Source of the DNA: a virus
Length of the DNA: 28,505 nucleotides
Virus record (IMG/VR): IMGVR_UViG_3300027896_000168
Span: 1 to 28,505 of that record
Reading direction: 5' to 3' (one strand)
The position numbers and the translations under genes were made by a program. Of this stretch, positions 15,042 through 21,260 are shown piece after piece. The first letter of the stretch is position 1. Every line of letters starts with the position of its first letter. The notes below the pieces were generated by a model that worked only from the letters and a program-made list of their open reading frames with translations, was not told the origin of the DNA and made no database searches.

Positions 15042-15797
15042 TTATGCTCCAATCACAAATGAGTACCCATCGCCACTTGTTACTAAGTTTAGTAACTGTA
15101 CTTCTAATTTATCCATTTCCACTTGAGCTTCTGCTTTAAGTGTATCGCCGTTAAGCATAATTGCACCATTTGGTCCCGGAAATCCACTAGGAAATTTACC
15201 CCTGGCTTCTCCTAACATATATTTCGAATATGCAGTAGCATAAGATCTTAACCATGGGCCTGTATATACATTAGTAATTATATCGTCATCTGGTTTTTTA
15301 ACATAGCATCGTACCGATACTACTTCTTCTGCTGTTGGACGACGTAAAATTGTTAGTTTATGATTGTTTGCATCCCATGTAAAATTTATTTGACTTGCAA
15401 ATAATGTTTCTGCGGTTTTAAGAAATTCATTATACATATCCCATGTAGCAAGGCCACCAGATCTATTCGGTTGTAGTAAATATATATTATAGAATGCTGC
15501 ATCGACTGGATCAAAGTTTACGCCGCCATTTGTAAAACCACCGATACCTGCGCGATATAATCGTCTTACTTCTTGTACTTCCTCGGGTAGTGTGTATTCA
15601 GTTACATCTCTTGTTATATGTAAAAATATGTCTTTTTCTAAATTTGCGCCATCAGATTGTTGACGTAGTTTTTCTATACCTATAGTAATGGCCAGGTCAA
15701 TGTGATCGAGATCCAACTCAACATCCACCATTTGTGATCCCAACAATAACGATATTTGATTGGCTAAAACTGTTTTTGCAGATTTTTGTGCAGACAT
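15042..15797 (-). CDS. 13: Neck / head completion protein (gp13-like)
   Basis: A 251-residue protein resembling the T4 gp13-type neck proteins of environmental T4-like phages, which join the filled head to the tail. Supporting features are the N-terminal DLDHIDLAITIGIEKLRQQS, the ITRDVTEYTLPEEVQEVRRL strand typical of connector-type proteins, and the C-terminal TGPWLRSYATAYSKYMLGEA followed by PGPNGAIMLNGDTLKAEAQV and a final helix. A TATTTATC element (15820-15827) is 23-30 nt upstream. The gene upstream is a homing endonuclease. T4 gp13 is longer (309), so gp13 identity is likely rather than certain; gp14 is the alternative. Confidence 0.7.
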   Translation of the reverse strand: MSAQKSAKTVLANQISLLLGSQMVDVELDLDHIDLAITIGIEKLRQQSDGANLEKDIFLHITRDVTEYTLPEEVQEVRRLYRAGIGGFTNGGVNFDPVDAAFYNIYLLQPNRSGGLATWDMYNEFLKTAETLFASQINFTWDANNHKLTILRRPTAEEVVSVRCYVKKPDDDIITNVYTGPWLRSYATAYSKYMLGEARGKFPSGFPGPNGAIMLNGDTLKAEAQVEMDKLEVQLLNLVTSGDGYSFVIGA

Positions 15798-15819
15798 ACA
15801 TATACTCCATTTGATATAT

Positions 15820-15827
15820 TATTTATC
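15820..15827 (-). promoter_or_regulatory. Late-promoter-like GATAAATA before gp13-like gene
   Basis: Coding-strand TTTGATAAATAA overlaps the TGA stop of the upstream homing endonuclease and lies 23-30 nt before the neck-protein ATG. The endonuclease insertion thus leaves the neck gene with its own promoter. Confidence 0.5.
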
Positions 15828-17397
15828 AAATTGTCTTAGTCCATGCCCATACATCGTTGCCACAGTCCCATATTCTATCAAACCCATTTGCTTTCATATT
15901 TTCCCATTCTGACAACTTGGCATCAAATACGGGTAATAAATCCTTTATTTTACTTTTTTGATATTTTAATCTATTTTCTAATATATGATAATTTTTTGTA
16001 TATCTATATGAAGGCAAAGAACTGTGCGAAAATTCAAAATCTAATTTTTTATATAAGGAACTTGTACCAAAAGTGCGATGCGAATATGATACTATATTTT
16101 CTGGGTCGAAATCTTTTACAAATTTTAACAGTAATTTGGATGGGCCACCTACAATATTTTGGTATAAATCTGTAGAATACCTTAGTAATTCATAAGAAAA
16201 ATTTTTATTAAATCTTGATTTACCAAATGACATTGCTGCAACTATATTGTTGTCCAATGTTAGTCCATAACATATTGCGGACTTGGTATATCCTTGTAAA
16301 TGTGTTTTATTAAAAAATTCTTTTTCCTCAACTGTTGATAATTTTCTTATAAGGGTATTTCGGCCATAGATTCTGTTATTGAGTTTCAATTCATTTGAAA
16401 TCCTAGACTTGATAATTTCACTTTTTGTATGCCATTCGTTGTCATGCAAGTGTATAAGTTTATATCCTGCATTTTCCGCCAATTTGGTTTTATTTAAATG
16501 ATATTTGCTGTCTTTTCCTCCCATTACTTCACTATGCCATAGTATTCCATTACACTCGAATGCCAAATTCAGTTCAGGAATAACTATATCTAACTCTTGG
16601 CCATTTAATATAGTTCGATCATTTTTTAAAATTTCACAAGTTGTTATTGATGAAATATAAGTTTCAATTTCATTTTGCCAAACACTGGTATTATAGTGAT
16701 GTCGGTATTCTATATTATGCTTATTAAAAATTTTATATATTACACTGGAGGACGTACCTAATTCTTTAGAAATTGCGAGAGGTGTCTTAGTTTCATTTTG
16801 AGATTTTAGCCATTCAATGTTATCTAATTTTTCTATAACACTTTGGGACAAGTGCGACCTGGTATGAAAATTTATATTATTCTCTATATTTGATAATTTA
16901 TTTCTTTCTTTGACTTCATTATTTTTCATAATGTTTGTAACTCCGTATTTTTCTAAGAGAGAATTTTCTAAATTCTCTCTTATTTTACTAGAGTACATAG
17001 GGTTTGATACCCCGTAATTTTTATTCAACGTGTTTTTATATAACTCTCTGTTGTTATAAGTGGCATCGCCATATTTGATAGTTTTAGTATTTTTAATTTT
17101 TTCAATTCTTTGTTTATTTTTGTCGGTATCTTTAGATTTGCTCATTAGGCATTGACAGGAACTTGCTGGACCGCAGTATTTGTATCCTTTTTTAAAACTG
17201 TTAAATGTAAAATTATTGCCATTGCTACAAATAGGCCGTGGGTTTAGTAACAAATAGATTTTTTCGTTGATATCTAATACCTCGGGTAACTGACTATCGA
17301 TCCAAGCTAAAAGCTCTGAATCTTGTGATTTAATAATCTTGGAATAGTTATGCTCTTCGGGATAATTTAATATAAAATTCTTTAATTTATCAATCAT
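15826..17397 (-). CDS. Second EDxHD/Vsr-like homing endonuclease
   Basis: From ATG 17397 this is 523 residues (MIDKLKNFILNYPEEHNYS); a TTG at 17415 would add six and overlap the upstream gene. The N-terminal half holds a Cys-containing segment (CSNG to CGPASSCQC), two YGV repeats (KYGDATYN, NYGVSNPMYS, KYGVTNIMKN) typical of phage endonuclease DNA-binding regions, and a helix-turn-helix (TPLAISKELGTSSSVIYKIF). The nuclease core is ELDIVIPELNLAFECNGILW-HSE, with Asp, Glu and His in the same spacing as the 8762-10393 protein, and it shares the ending GFDRIWDCGNDVWAWT. It lies between the 372-residue gene and the neck gene. The AT-rich codon use is stronger than in the neighbours, consistent with a mobile gene. 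Confidence 0.82.
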   Translation of the reverse strand: MIDKLKNFILNYPEEHNYSKIIKSQDSELLAWIDSQLPEVLDINEKIYLLLNPRPICSNGNNFTFNSFKKGYKYCGPASSCQCLMSKSKDTDKNKQRIEKIKNTKTIKYGDATYNNRELYKNTLNKNYGVSNPMYSSKIRENLENSLLEKYGVTNIMKNNEVKERNKLSNIENNINFHTRSHLSQSVIEKLDNIEWLKSQNETKTPLAISKELGTSSSVIYKIFNKHNIEYRHHYNTSVWQNEIETYISSITTCEILKNDRTILNGQELDIVIPELNLAFECNGILWHSEVMGGKDSKYHLNKTKLAENAGYKLIHLHDNEWHTKSEIIKSRISNELKLNNRIYGRNTLIRKLSTVEEKEFFNKTHLQGYTKSAICYGLTLDNNIVAAMSFGKSRFNKNFSYELLRYSTDLYQNIVGGPSKLLLKFVKDFDPENIVSYSHRTFGTSSLYKKLDFEFSHSSLPSYRYTKNYHILENRLKYQKSKIKDLLPVFDAKLSEWENMKANGFDRIWDCGNDVWAWTKTI

Positions 17398-17404
17398 TGG
17401 AATT

Positions 17405-18523
17405 TTATCTTTCAACTCTTAGGATAATGTGATTCTCATTAAGTTTTCCGTTGCAAGGAATATCAATAGTGCTTAAATCCTTCATAAATGTTCGAAGTTT
17501 TACCTTACTAGCCTTTTTAAACTCTGCTAGTGCCTCGGCTGGCTTACGTATTGTTTTTTCTACAGAATCTGGCGAATAATTTACCAAGCTAGCCCCTTTA
17601 ACAGTAATCCCGGACTCGTCTAATGTCTTGTACTGCGATATCTTACGTGTTTTGACATTATAGAGCCATACCTCCTTACATCCGATAATTTGTACCGGAT
17701 TTGCACTAACAATACCTAATGTACTATCATCTTTCTTATATTTAAGTTTAGATACAATCTTCTCTTGCGATACAGGCTTTGCCTTGCGTGGCATACGTTC
17801 TACTTTTGCAACTTCTTGCATCATATTACATGCTTTGAATAAATTCTTATTAAATTGATCGTACTTCTTTAAATCAGCTTTAGTATAATTAGAATATCCT
17901 TCTAATAAATCTTTATCTTTGCCTTCTGCTGCTAATGTAATTTCTTTACTACGTTTATCAAATATTTCCGATATAATTCTTGCATGTGGAGATTTTATAT
18001 CATATGTCTTAAATAATGTAATAAAGTCGTCAACTGTTTTAACTGGTATTTTCCTATCCATATAAAAATCGTCGATCCATCCTTCGATTTCACCAGCCAC
18101 ATCGTGTGACTTTTCTTTTAGTCGATCTTGTATTGAAATAACTAATTTAGGAATAGTATTTTTAGAAGTTGGCAGATTTTTAATTTCTTCATCGGCTACT
18201 ATTTTTTCCAAGTGAAACATTATTGTAGGAATAATATTTTCAGGAATATCTCCACCATGATTTAATATATATAGATATTTTCCGATAACTGTAAATCTAT
18301 TTTCTTCTATTTTATCAACTTTAGATATTAGTGTGTGCTTAGGGTCTAATTTTTTTAGATAAGCTAATGTTTCTTTTTTTAGTTGTAATGAAGATAGTTC
18401 GTAATGAGCATAAATCATTGCTGCGTGAAAATTTGATTTAAAGTCTTTGTGTGTTATGACGATCAAATTAAATATGGGTTTTGACCATATAAGACAGTTA
18501 TCGTTATTTTTATTGCTTGCCAT
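17405..18523 (-). CDS. Conserved hypothetical T4-like phage protein, 372 aa
   Basis: MASNKNNDNCLIWSKPIFNL starts a 372-residue protein. The N-terminal two thirds are helical (ITHKDFKSNFHAAMIYAHYE and on). The end is a compact beta domain IGCKEVWLYNVKTRKISQYK, ITVKGASLVNYSPDSVEKTI, RKPAEALAEFKK and NENHIILRVER, a combination I associate with an uncharacterised protein of cyanophages and related T4-like phages. No catalytic motif is seen. It is preceded by a good sigma70-type promoter (TTGCAA-17-TAAAAT), which suggests early or middle expression, unlike the late structural genes downstream. A GAGGA ribosome site precedes the ATG. Confidence 0.8.
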   Translation of the reverse strand: MASNKNNDNCLIWSKPIFNLIVITHKDFKSNFHAAMIYAHYELSSLQLKKETLAYLKKLDPKHTLISKVDKIEENRFTVIGKYLYILNHGGDIPENIIPTIMFHLEKIVADEEIKNLPTSKNTIPKLVISIQDRLKEKSHDVAGEIEGWIDDFYMDRKIPVKTVDDFITLFKTYDIKSPHARIISEIFDKRSKEITLAAEGKDKDLLEGYSNYTKADLKKYDQFNKNLFKACNMMQEVAKVERMPRKAKPVSQEKIVSKLKYKKDDSTLGIVSANPVQIIGCKEVWLYNVKTRKISQYKTLDESGITVKGASLVNYSPDSVEKTIRKPAEALAEFKKASKVKLRTFMKDLSTIDIPCNGKLNENHIILRVER

Positions 18524-18547
18524 GTTAGTATCCTCTGATATGTATCT

Positions 18548-18576
18548 ATTTTAGCACTAGCTATTAAAGATTGCAA
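18548..18576 (-). promoter_or_regulatory. Sigma70-type promoter with extended -10
   Basis: On the coding strand, TTGCAA is separated by exactly 17 nt from TAAAAT, with TG one base before the -10 (GTGCTAAAAT). It lies 25-53 nt upstream of the 18523 start and would drive the 372-residue gene. Confidence 0.6.
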
Positions 18577-18622
18577 CTAATCTTGGTTAGTTACTCAGAT
18601 GATATTTAGCTGAGGTTGTGAA

Positions 18623-18784
18623 TTATTCGTCTTTTGCCACTATTTTATGTTTTTCTTTACGATTGTACTTCTTTTCTTCATGTGGGCCTGCACCCGAGAT
18701 CTTAGCATTTTTGGCAACAGGATTCTTAATAGGTTGTACTTTCTTTTTAGGTGTCGAGGTCTCGAGTAGCTCAGATAATTTCAT
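18623..18784 (-). CDS. Small basic protein with SGAGPHEEKK motif, 53 aa
   Basis: ATG 18784 to TAA 18623 encodes MKLSELLETSTPKKKVQPIK, NPVAKNAKISGAGPHEEKKY and NRKEKHKIVAKDE. The G-A-G-x-H-x-[ED]-K-K pattern with a Lys-rich tail recurs in small phage proteins and the C-termini of phage head or core proteins. It begins one base after the HNH stop (TAAAATG), so translation is probably coupled. Highly basic; perhaps nucleic-acid binding, which is inference only. Confidence 0.6.
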   Translation of the reverse strand: MKLSELLETSTPKKKVQPIKNPVAKNAKISGAGPHEEKKYNRKEKHKIVAKDE

Positions 18785-18785
18785 T

Positions 18786-19154
18786 TTATTCTATATCCTT
18801 TGCATCAGATGGTCGGTTTGTTATTTTTGTATTCCATAATACAGCATCATCTGCTACAGTAAGGTTTACACTTTTAAAGTTACCTAAGTGCCCGACCAAT
18901 AAATGGCAATTAATACCATTTGTACCTGCTTCGCACAGTGTAATAAAATTAGATGGATCTAATTCTAATTCTGGATGAACGTGGAATGGTTGTTTATGAT
19001 GAACTTCTAAGTTCTTGGTGCCATTACATACAGCACAAGTTCCGTGGGTTTTTAAATAGGTGGCGCGCACTGATGGCCATTGTGAAGATCTTGCAGGAAA
19101 TGATAAGTCAGTTTTACCTCTTACCAAATCTCCTAATGTAGTTAATATGCTCAT
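18786..19154 (-). CDS. HNH endonuclease
   Basis: A 122-residue HNH nuclease starting MSILTTLGDLVRGKTDLSFP. The zinc-stabilised HNH core is C40/C43, H52-H53 (NLEVHHKQPF), N69 (DPSNFITLC), and C74/C83-H84. An in-frame Met at 19184 would lie inside the preceding terminator hairpin, so ATG 19154 with upstream GGAT is preferred. It is a small stand-alone nuclease, possibly a homing or recombination nuclease or a packaging-associated HNH protein. It lies behind a strong terminator, so expression probably relies on read-through or a local start. The 53-residue basic gene follows at once. Confidence 0.8.
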   Translation of the reverse strand: MSILTTLGDLVRGKTDLSFPARSSQWPSVRATYLKTHGTCAVCNGTKNLEVHHKQPFHVHPELELDPSNFITLCEAGTNGINCHLLVGHLGNFKSVNLTVADDAVLWNTKITNRPSDAKDIE

Positions 19155-19168
19155 AATACATCCAGTAT

Positions 19169-19207
19169 AAAAAAAGGGGGACAATTAGTAGCGAATTAAT
19201 TGTCCCC
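19169..19207 (-). terminator. Strong rho-independent terminator
   Basis: On the minus strand GGGGACAATT and AATTGTCCCC form a 10-bp stem with an 11-nt loop, followed by C and seven T. It is the best terminator in the window. Its 5' arm can alternatively pair with upstream CCCC at 19242-19245. Confidence 0.85.
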
Positions 19208-19258
19208 TGACTCCTGCTTGACAGTAGCCACAACGTCCTAAGGGGTTGTTCGGTTATT
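19169..19258 (-). ncRNA. Candidate small structured RNA ending in terminator
   Basis: A late-promoter-like GATAAATA (19271-19264) is followed by about 90 nt with no credible coding frame and then the strong terminator. The predicted fold has three parts: stem ACAAC/GUUGU (19249-19245 with 19234-19230) with a CCC-containing loop; a hairpin GGCUACUG-UCAAG-CAGGAGUC (19229-19209) with one A-G mismatch; and the terminator. Loop bases CCCU can pair with AGGG (19208-19205), which overlaps the terminator's 5' arm. It could be an sRNA or a regulated leader for the HNH gene. It fits no riboswitch family I can name. Confidence 0.4.
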
Positions 19259-19263
19259 ATACT

Positions 19264-19271
19264 TATTTATC
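19264..19271 (-). promoter_or_regulatory. Late-promoter-like GATAAATA before candidate RNA
   Basis: Coding-strand AGATAAATAA lies just downstream of the cREC gene stop (19285) and upstream of the candidate RNA and its terminator. No gene starts within 100 nt. Confidence 0.35.
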
Positions 19272-19284
19272 TAATTGAGAGAAT

Positions 19285-19695
19285 TTAAGAATTCTTTTTA
19301 TATCTTATATAATTATTGAGTAATTGTTGAATATTTGCTGCGCCAACAGGATTCATCGAATGGACGGTAAATTTAAAGTCTTGCGGCATAGAATTAGTAT
19401 CCATATCATATTCAATTAAAAATTTTGCAAAATCATGCCCGCTCTTTGCTTCGGTGGCGTTCTTTACTACAACTAACCCTGATTCAGTCTTATCGTACTC
19501 TTCGTATCCTAGGTCGTGATCTAGTGAGGCTACGTCCGGAAATCCGTTATCGACAACCCATTGCGTTGCTTCTTTAAAAGAACGAACAATATTCCACGGT
19601 GCTCCATAACTTTCATGATAAGCTTTACTAATTCCAATCGTAATCCATGTTACATCGCCCGGGTCTCGTTCGTCATCTAAAAATAGATATTTCAT
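19285..19695 (-). CDS. Cyclic-phosphate-processing receiver (cREC) domain protein
   Basis: A 136-residue receiver-like domain. MKYLFLDDERDPGD has the acidic DDE (7-9), WNIVRSFKEATQWVVDNGFP (34-53) is followed by VASLDHDLGYEEYDKT (D59-H60-D61), and VHSMNPVGAANIQQLLNNY has H112. The LDDER...SLDHDLG...HSxNPVG pattern is that of the cREC family, a receiver-fold domain predicted to process cyclic-phosphate ends of nucleotides or RNA rather than to act in two-component signalling. In phages it might repair RNA or remove a defence signal, which is inference. It lies downstream of rIIB in the probable early region. A weak AGGT ribosome site precedes the start. Confidence 0.75.
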   Translation of the reverse strand: MKYLFLDDERDPGDVTWITIGISKAYHESYGAPWNIVRSFKEATQWVVDNGFPDVASLDHDLGYEEYDKTESGLVVVKNATEAKSGHDFAKFLIEYDMDTNSMPQDFKFTVHSMNPVGAANIQQLLNNYIRYKKNS

Positions 19696-19728
19696 GTAAT
19701 ATACCTGGTTAATTTTGTAATATATACT

Positions 19729-20103
19729 TTATTTTAATATTTTCATACTATAGTAAGCCTTACACTGTAATTCTGCGAGAGAATTAAGTTTATGTTCGAA
19801 AGATATGCCTTTTGATTTTTGCGGTGCTCTTTTAATTTTTAATTCTGTACTAGCCGGATTATTTATTAAATCATATAAATCATTTTGTACATTTTTCGAA
19901 TACGAGTTAGACTGTTTTTTTATATAATCTTTTATACAAGCATTAATTTTTTCTTCTTTATCTAAGCGGTCGAGTAATTGACTAATATCATATGTAGTAT
20001 TAGAAGAATCTTCTGCCAATAATTCATTCGCGACTATATGTACAGACTGTGCTAACAGATCTGTACAATACAGTAGTAAAAAGTAAAAAAGTATATGTCT
20101 CAT
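19729..20103 (-). CDS. Small exported protein with signal peptide
   Basis: From ATG 20103 this is 124 residues. MRHILFYFLLLYCTDLLAQS is a convincing signal peptide (Arg/His, hydrophobic core, L-L-A-Q end). The mature part is charged and helical with two Cys (NACIKDYIKKQSNSYSKN and LAELQCKAYYSMKILK), possibly a disulphide, so a periplasmic location is likely. A longer frame from 20166 would place the start inside the end of rIIB and through a hairpin, so it is rejected. It lies just behind the rIIB terminator hairpin. Function is unknown; position beside rII suggests lysis control or superinfection exclusion, but there is no direct evidence. Confidence 0.65.
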   Translation of the reverse strand: MRHILFYFLLLYCTDLLAQSVHIVANELLAEDSSNTTYDISQLLDRLDKEEKINACIKDYIKKQSNSYSKNVQNDLYDLINNPASTELKIKRAPQKSKGISFEHKLNSLAELQCKAYYSMKILK

Positions 20104-20111
20104 TCTTAAAT

Positions 20112-20131
20112 AAAAGGGAGTTATCCCTTTT
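20112..20131 (-). terminator. Hairpin after rIIB
   Basis: Arms AAAAGGGA and TCCCTTTT around a 4-nt loop (GTTA on plus, TAAC on the coding strand), four bases after the rIIB stop, with an A/T-rich tail. It is probably a partial terminator or mRNA 3' end and lies 8 nt before the next start codon. Confidence 0.55.
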
Positions 20132-20134
20132 ATT

Positions 20135-21172
20135 TTAAATAGAAATATTTGTACCGGACTTGACAATACGCAAAGATACTTTCTTTTGCGAAATGTTTTT
20201 ATGGCATTGGTGCTGTGCTTCGGCCAATGTCAAGCTACTGTACTCAACACCGCCGGAACGTGCGCGGACGCAATCATACAATTGGATACCTTTCGCTGCT
20301 TTAGCTTTTGTTGGCTGTCCCCAGGCTGCTGTCGGTGTAGTATCCTTAACTGCTACATCGCTGGACACAGGAAAAGGCCATGCTGCTGTCTTAAACTCTG
20401 GTGATGCTTTTACCGGTGCATTATACTCACCGTTCACTGCTGCGGCAAATGCATCTTTTGGGTCACCATTTACTTGGGCAACAACTTCATAACGCATACA
20501 ACGACCTTTAGCACCATTGTAATCAGTTGGAATACTAACTACGTCTGCTGGATTGATCTTTAGGATCATTACTGGTTCGTCGTAACGACCAAAATGACCT
20601 AAATAGCTTTCACTGCAAAAGTGCAAACCTGTAGAACAATGTGAATCTGGATTATCGTCAACTAAGTTACGATCCATTTCCACAACCTGACCCACACTGT
20701 TATCGATAGTACCGGAATGGCAATCCATATAGTTTGTTTTTACACGTTTATATGCCAAGAAATGGCCATCTTCGGTGATTGGCAAACTGTTCTTTTCCAA
20801 GAAGCCATAGACTTGATCTACGGAACGCTTAGATGGGTTATTTAACAGATTTTCCATGAAACGTACCATCGGGTCAATCGGGAAACCATCTAGGTACATT
20901 GCAATCATACGAGTTGCAAGTGCATTGTGGAAAGGCATACCTTTCCAAAATACTGCGTTGCCTTCAATCGAAACATTGCCAGCACCGAAATTAACGATTG
21001 CTTTCTTTGGTTCGACGTAATTATGCAGTGCATCCCAGTCTTGTGATTTTAATGCATCGATAATTTTGCCATAAGAAATATGTGTATCTCGGGAAATGGT
21101 GTGCGACTTTCCGTCGATCACCAAAATAATGTTGGAACCTTGAATTAAGTAGGCTGGCGCTTTTTGTGTCAT
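20135..21172 (-). CDS. rIIB: rIIB-like protein
   Basis: A 345-residue homologue of T4 rIIB (312). The N-terminus APAYLIQGSNIILVIDGKSH with TISRDTHISYGKIIDALKSQ is the family start. The middle GNAVFWKGMPFHNALATRMI, FMENLLNNPSKRSVDQVYGF and LPITEDGHFLAYKRVKTNYM with HCSTGLHFCSESYLGHF is the conserved rIIB core. The last 100 residues carry an Ala/Pro-rich linker and a short end domain. In T4, rIIA and rIIB act at the inner membrane in lysis inhibition and in exclusion by lambda Rex. It directly follows rIIA on the same transcript, with an AAGGA ribosome site. Confidence 0.85.
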   Translation of the reverse strand: MTQKAPAYLIQGSNIILVIDGKSHTISRDTHISYGKIIDALKSQDWDALHNYVEPKKAIVNFGAGNVSIEGNAVFWKGMPFHNALATRMIAMYLDGFPIDPMVRFMENLLNNPSKRSVDQVYGFLEKNSLPITEDGHFLAYKRVKTNYMDCHSGTIDNSVGQVVEMDRNLVDDNPDSHCSTGLHFCSESYLGHFGRYDEPVMILKINPADVVSIPTDYNGAKGRCMRYEVVAQVNGDPKDAFAAAVNGEYNAPVKASPEFKTAAWPFPVSSDVAVKDTTPTAAWGQPTKAKAAKGIQLYDCVRARSGGVEYSSLTLAEAQHQCHKNISQKKVSLRIVKSGTNISI

Positions 21173-21260
21173 TGTGTTTTCCTTTATTGTTTAAGTGGTT
21201 CTATCTATATATTTCTGTCTATCTAGTGATCTGCTATTTTGAATTAAAAATAGTACAGCT

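Noticed and set aside
19155-19184. Ten-residue N-terminal extension of the HNH protein (Met at 19184)
   Set aside because: It would be encoded within the terminator hairpin and T-tract; ATG 19154 has a plausible ribosome site.
19169-19258. glnA/Downstream-peptide (glutamine) riboswitch or preQ1-type aptamer for the candidate RNA
   Set aside because: A short CCUUAGGACG resembles part of the glnA consensus, but the following conserved bases and junction are absent, and preQ1 motifs do not fit.
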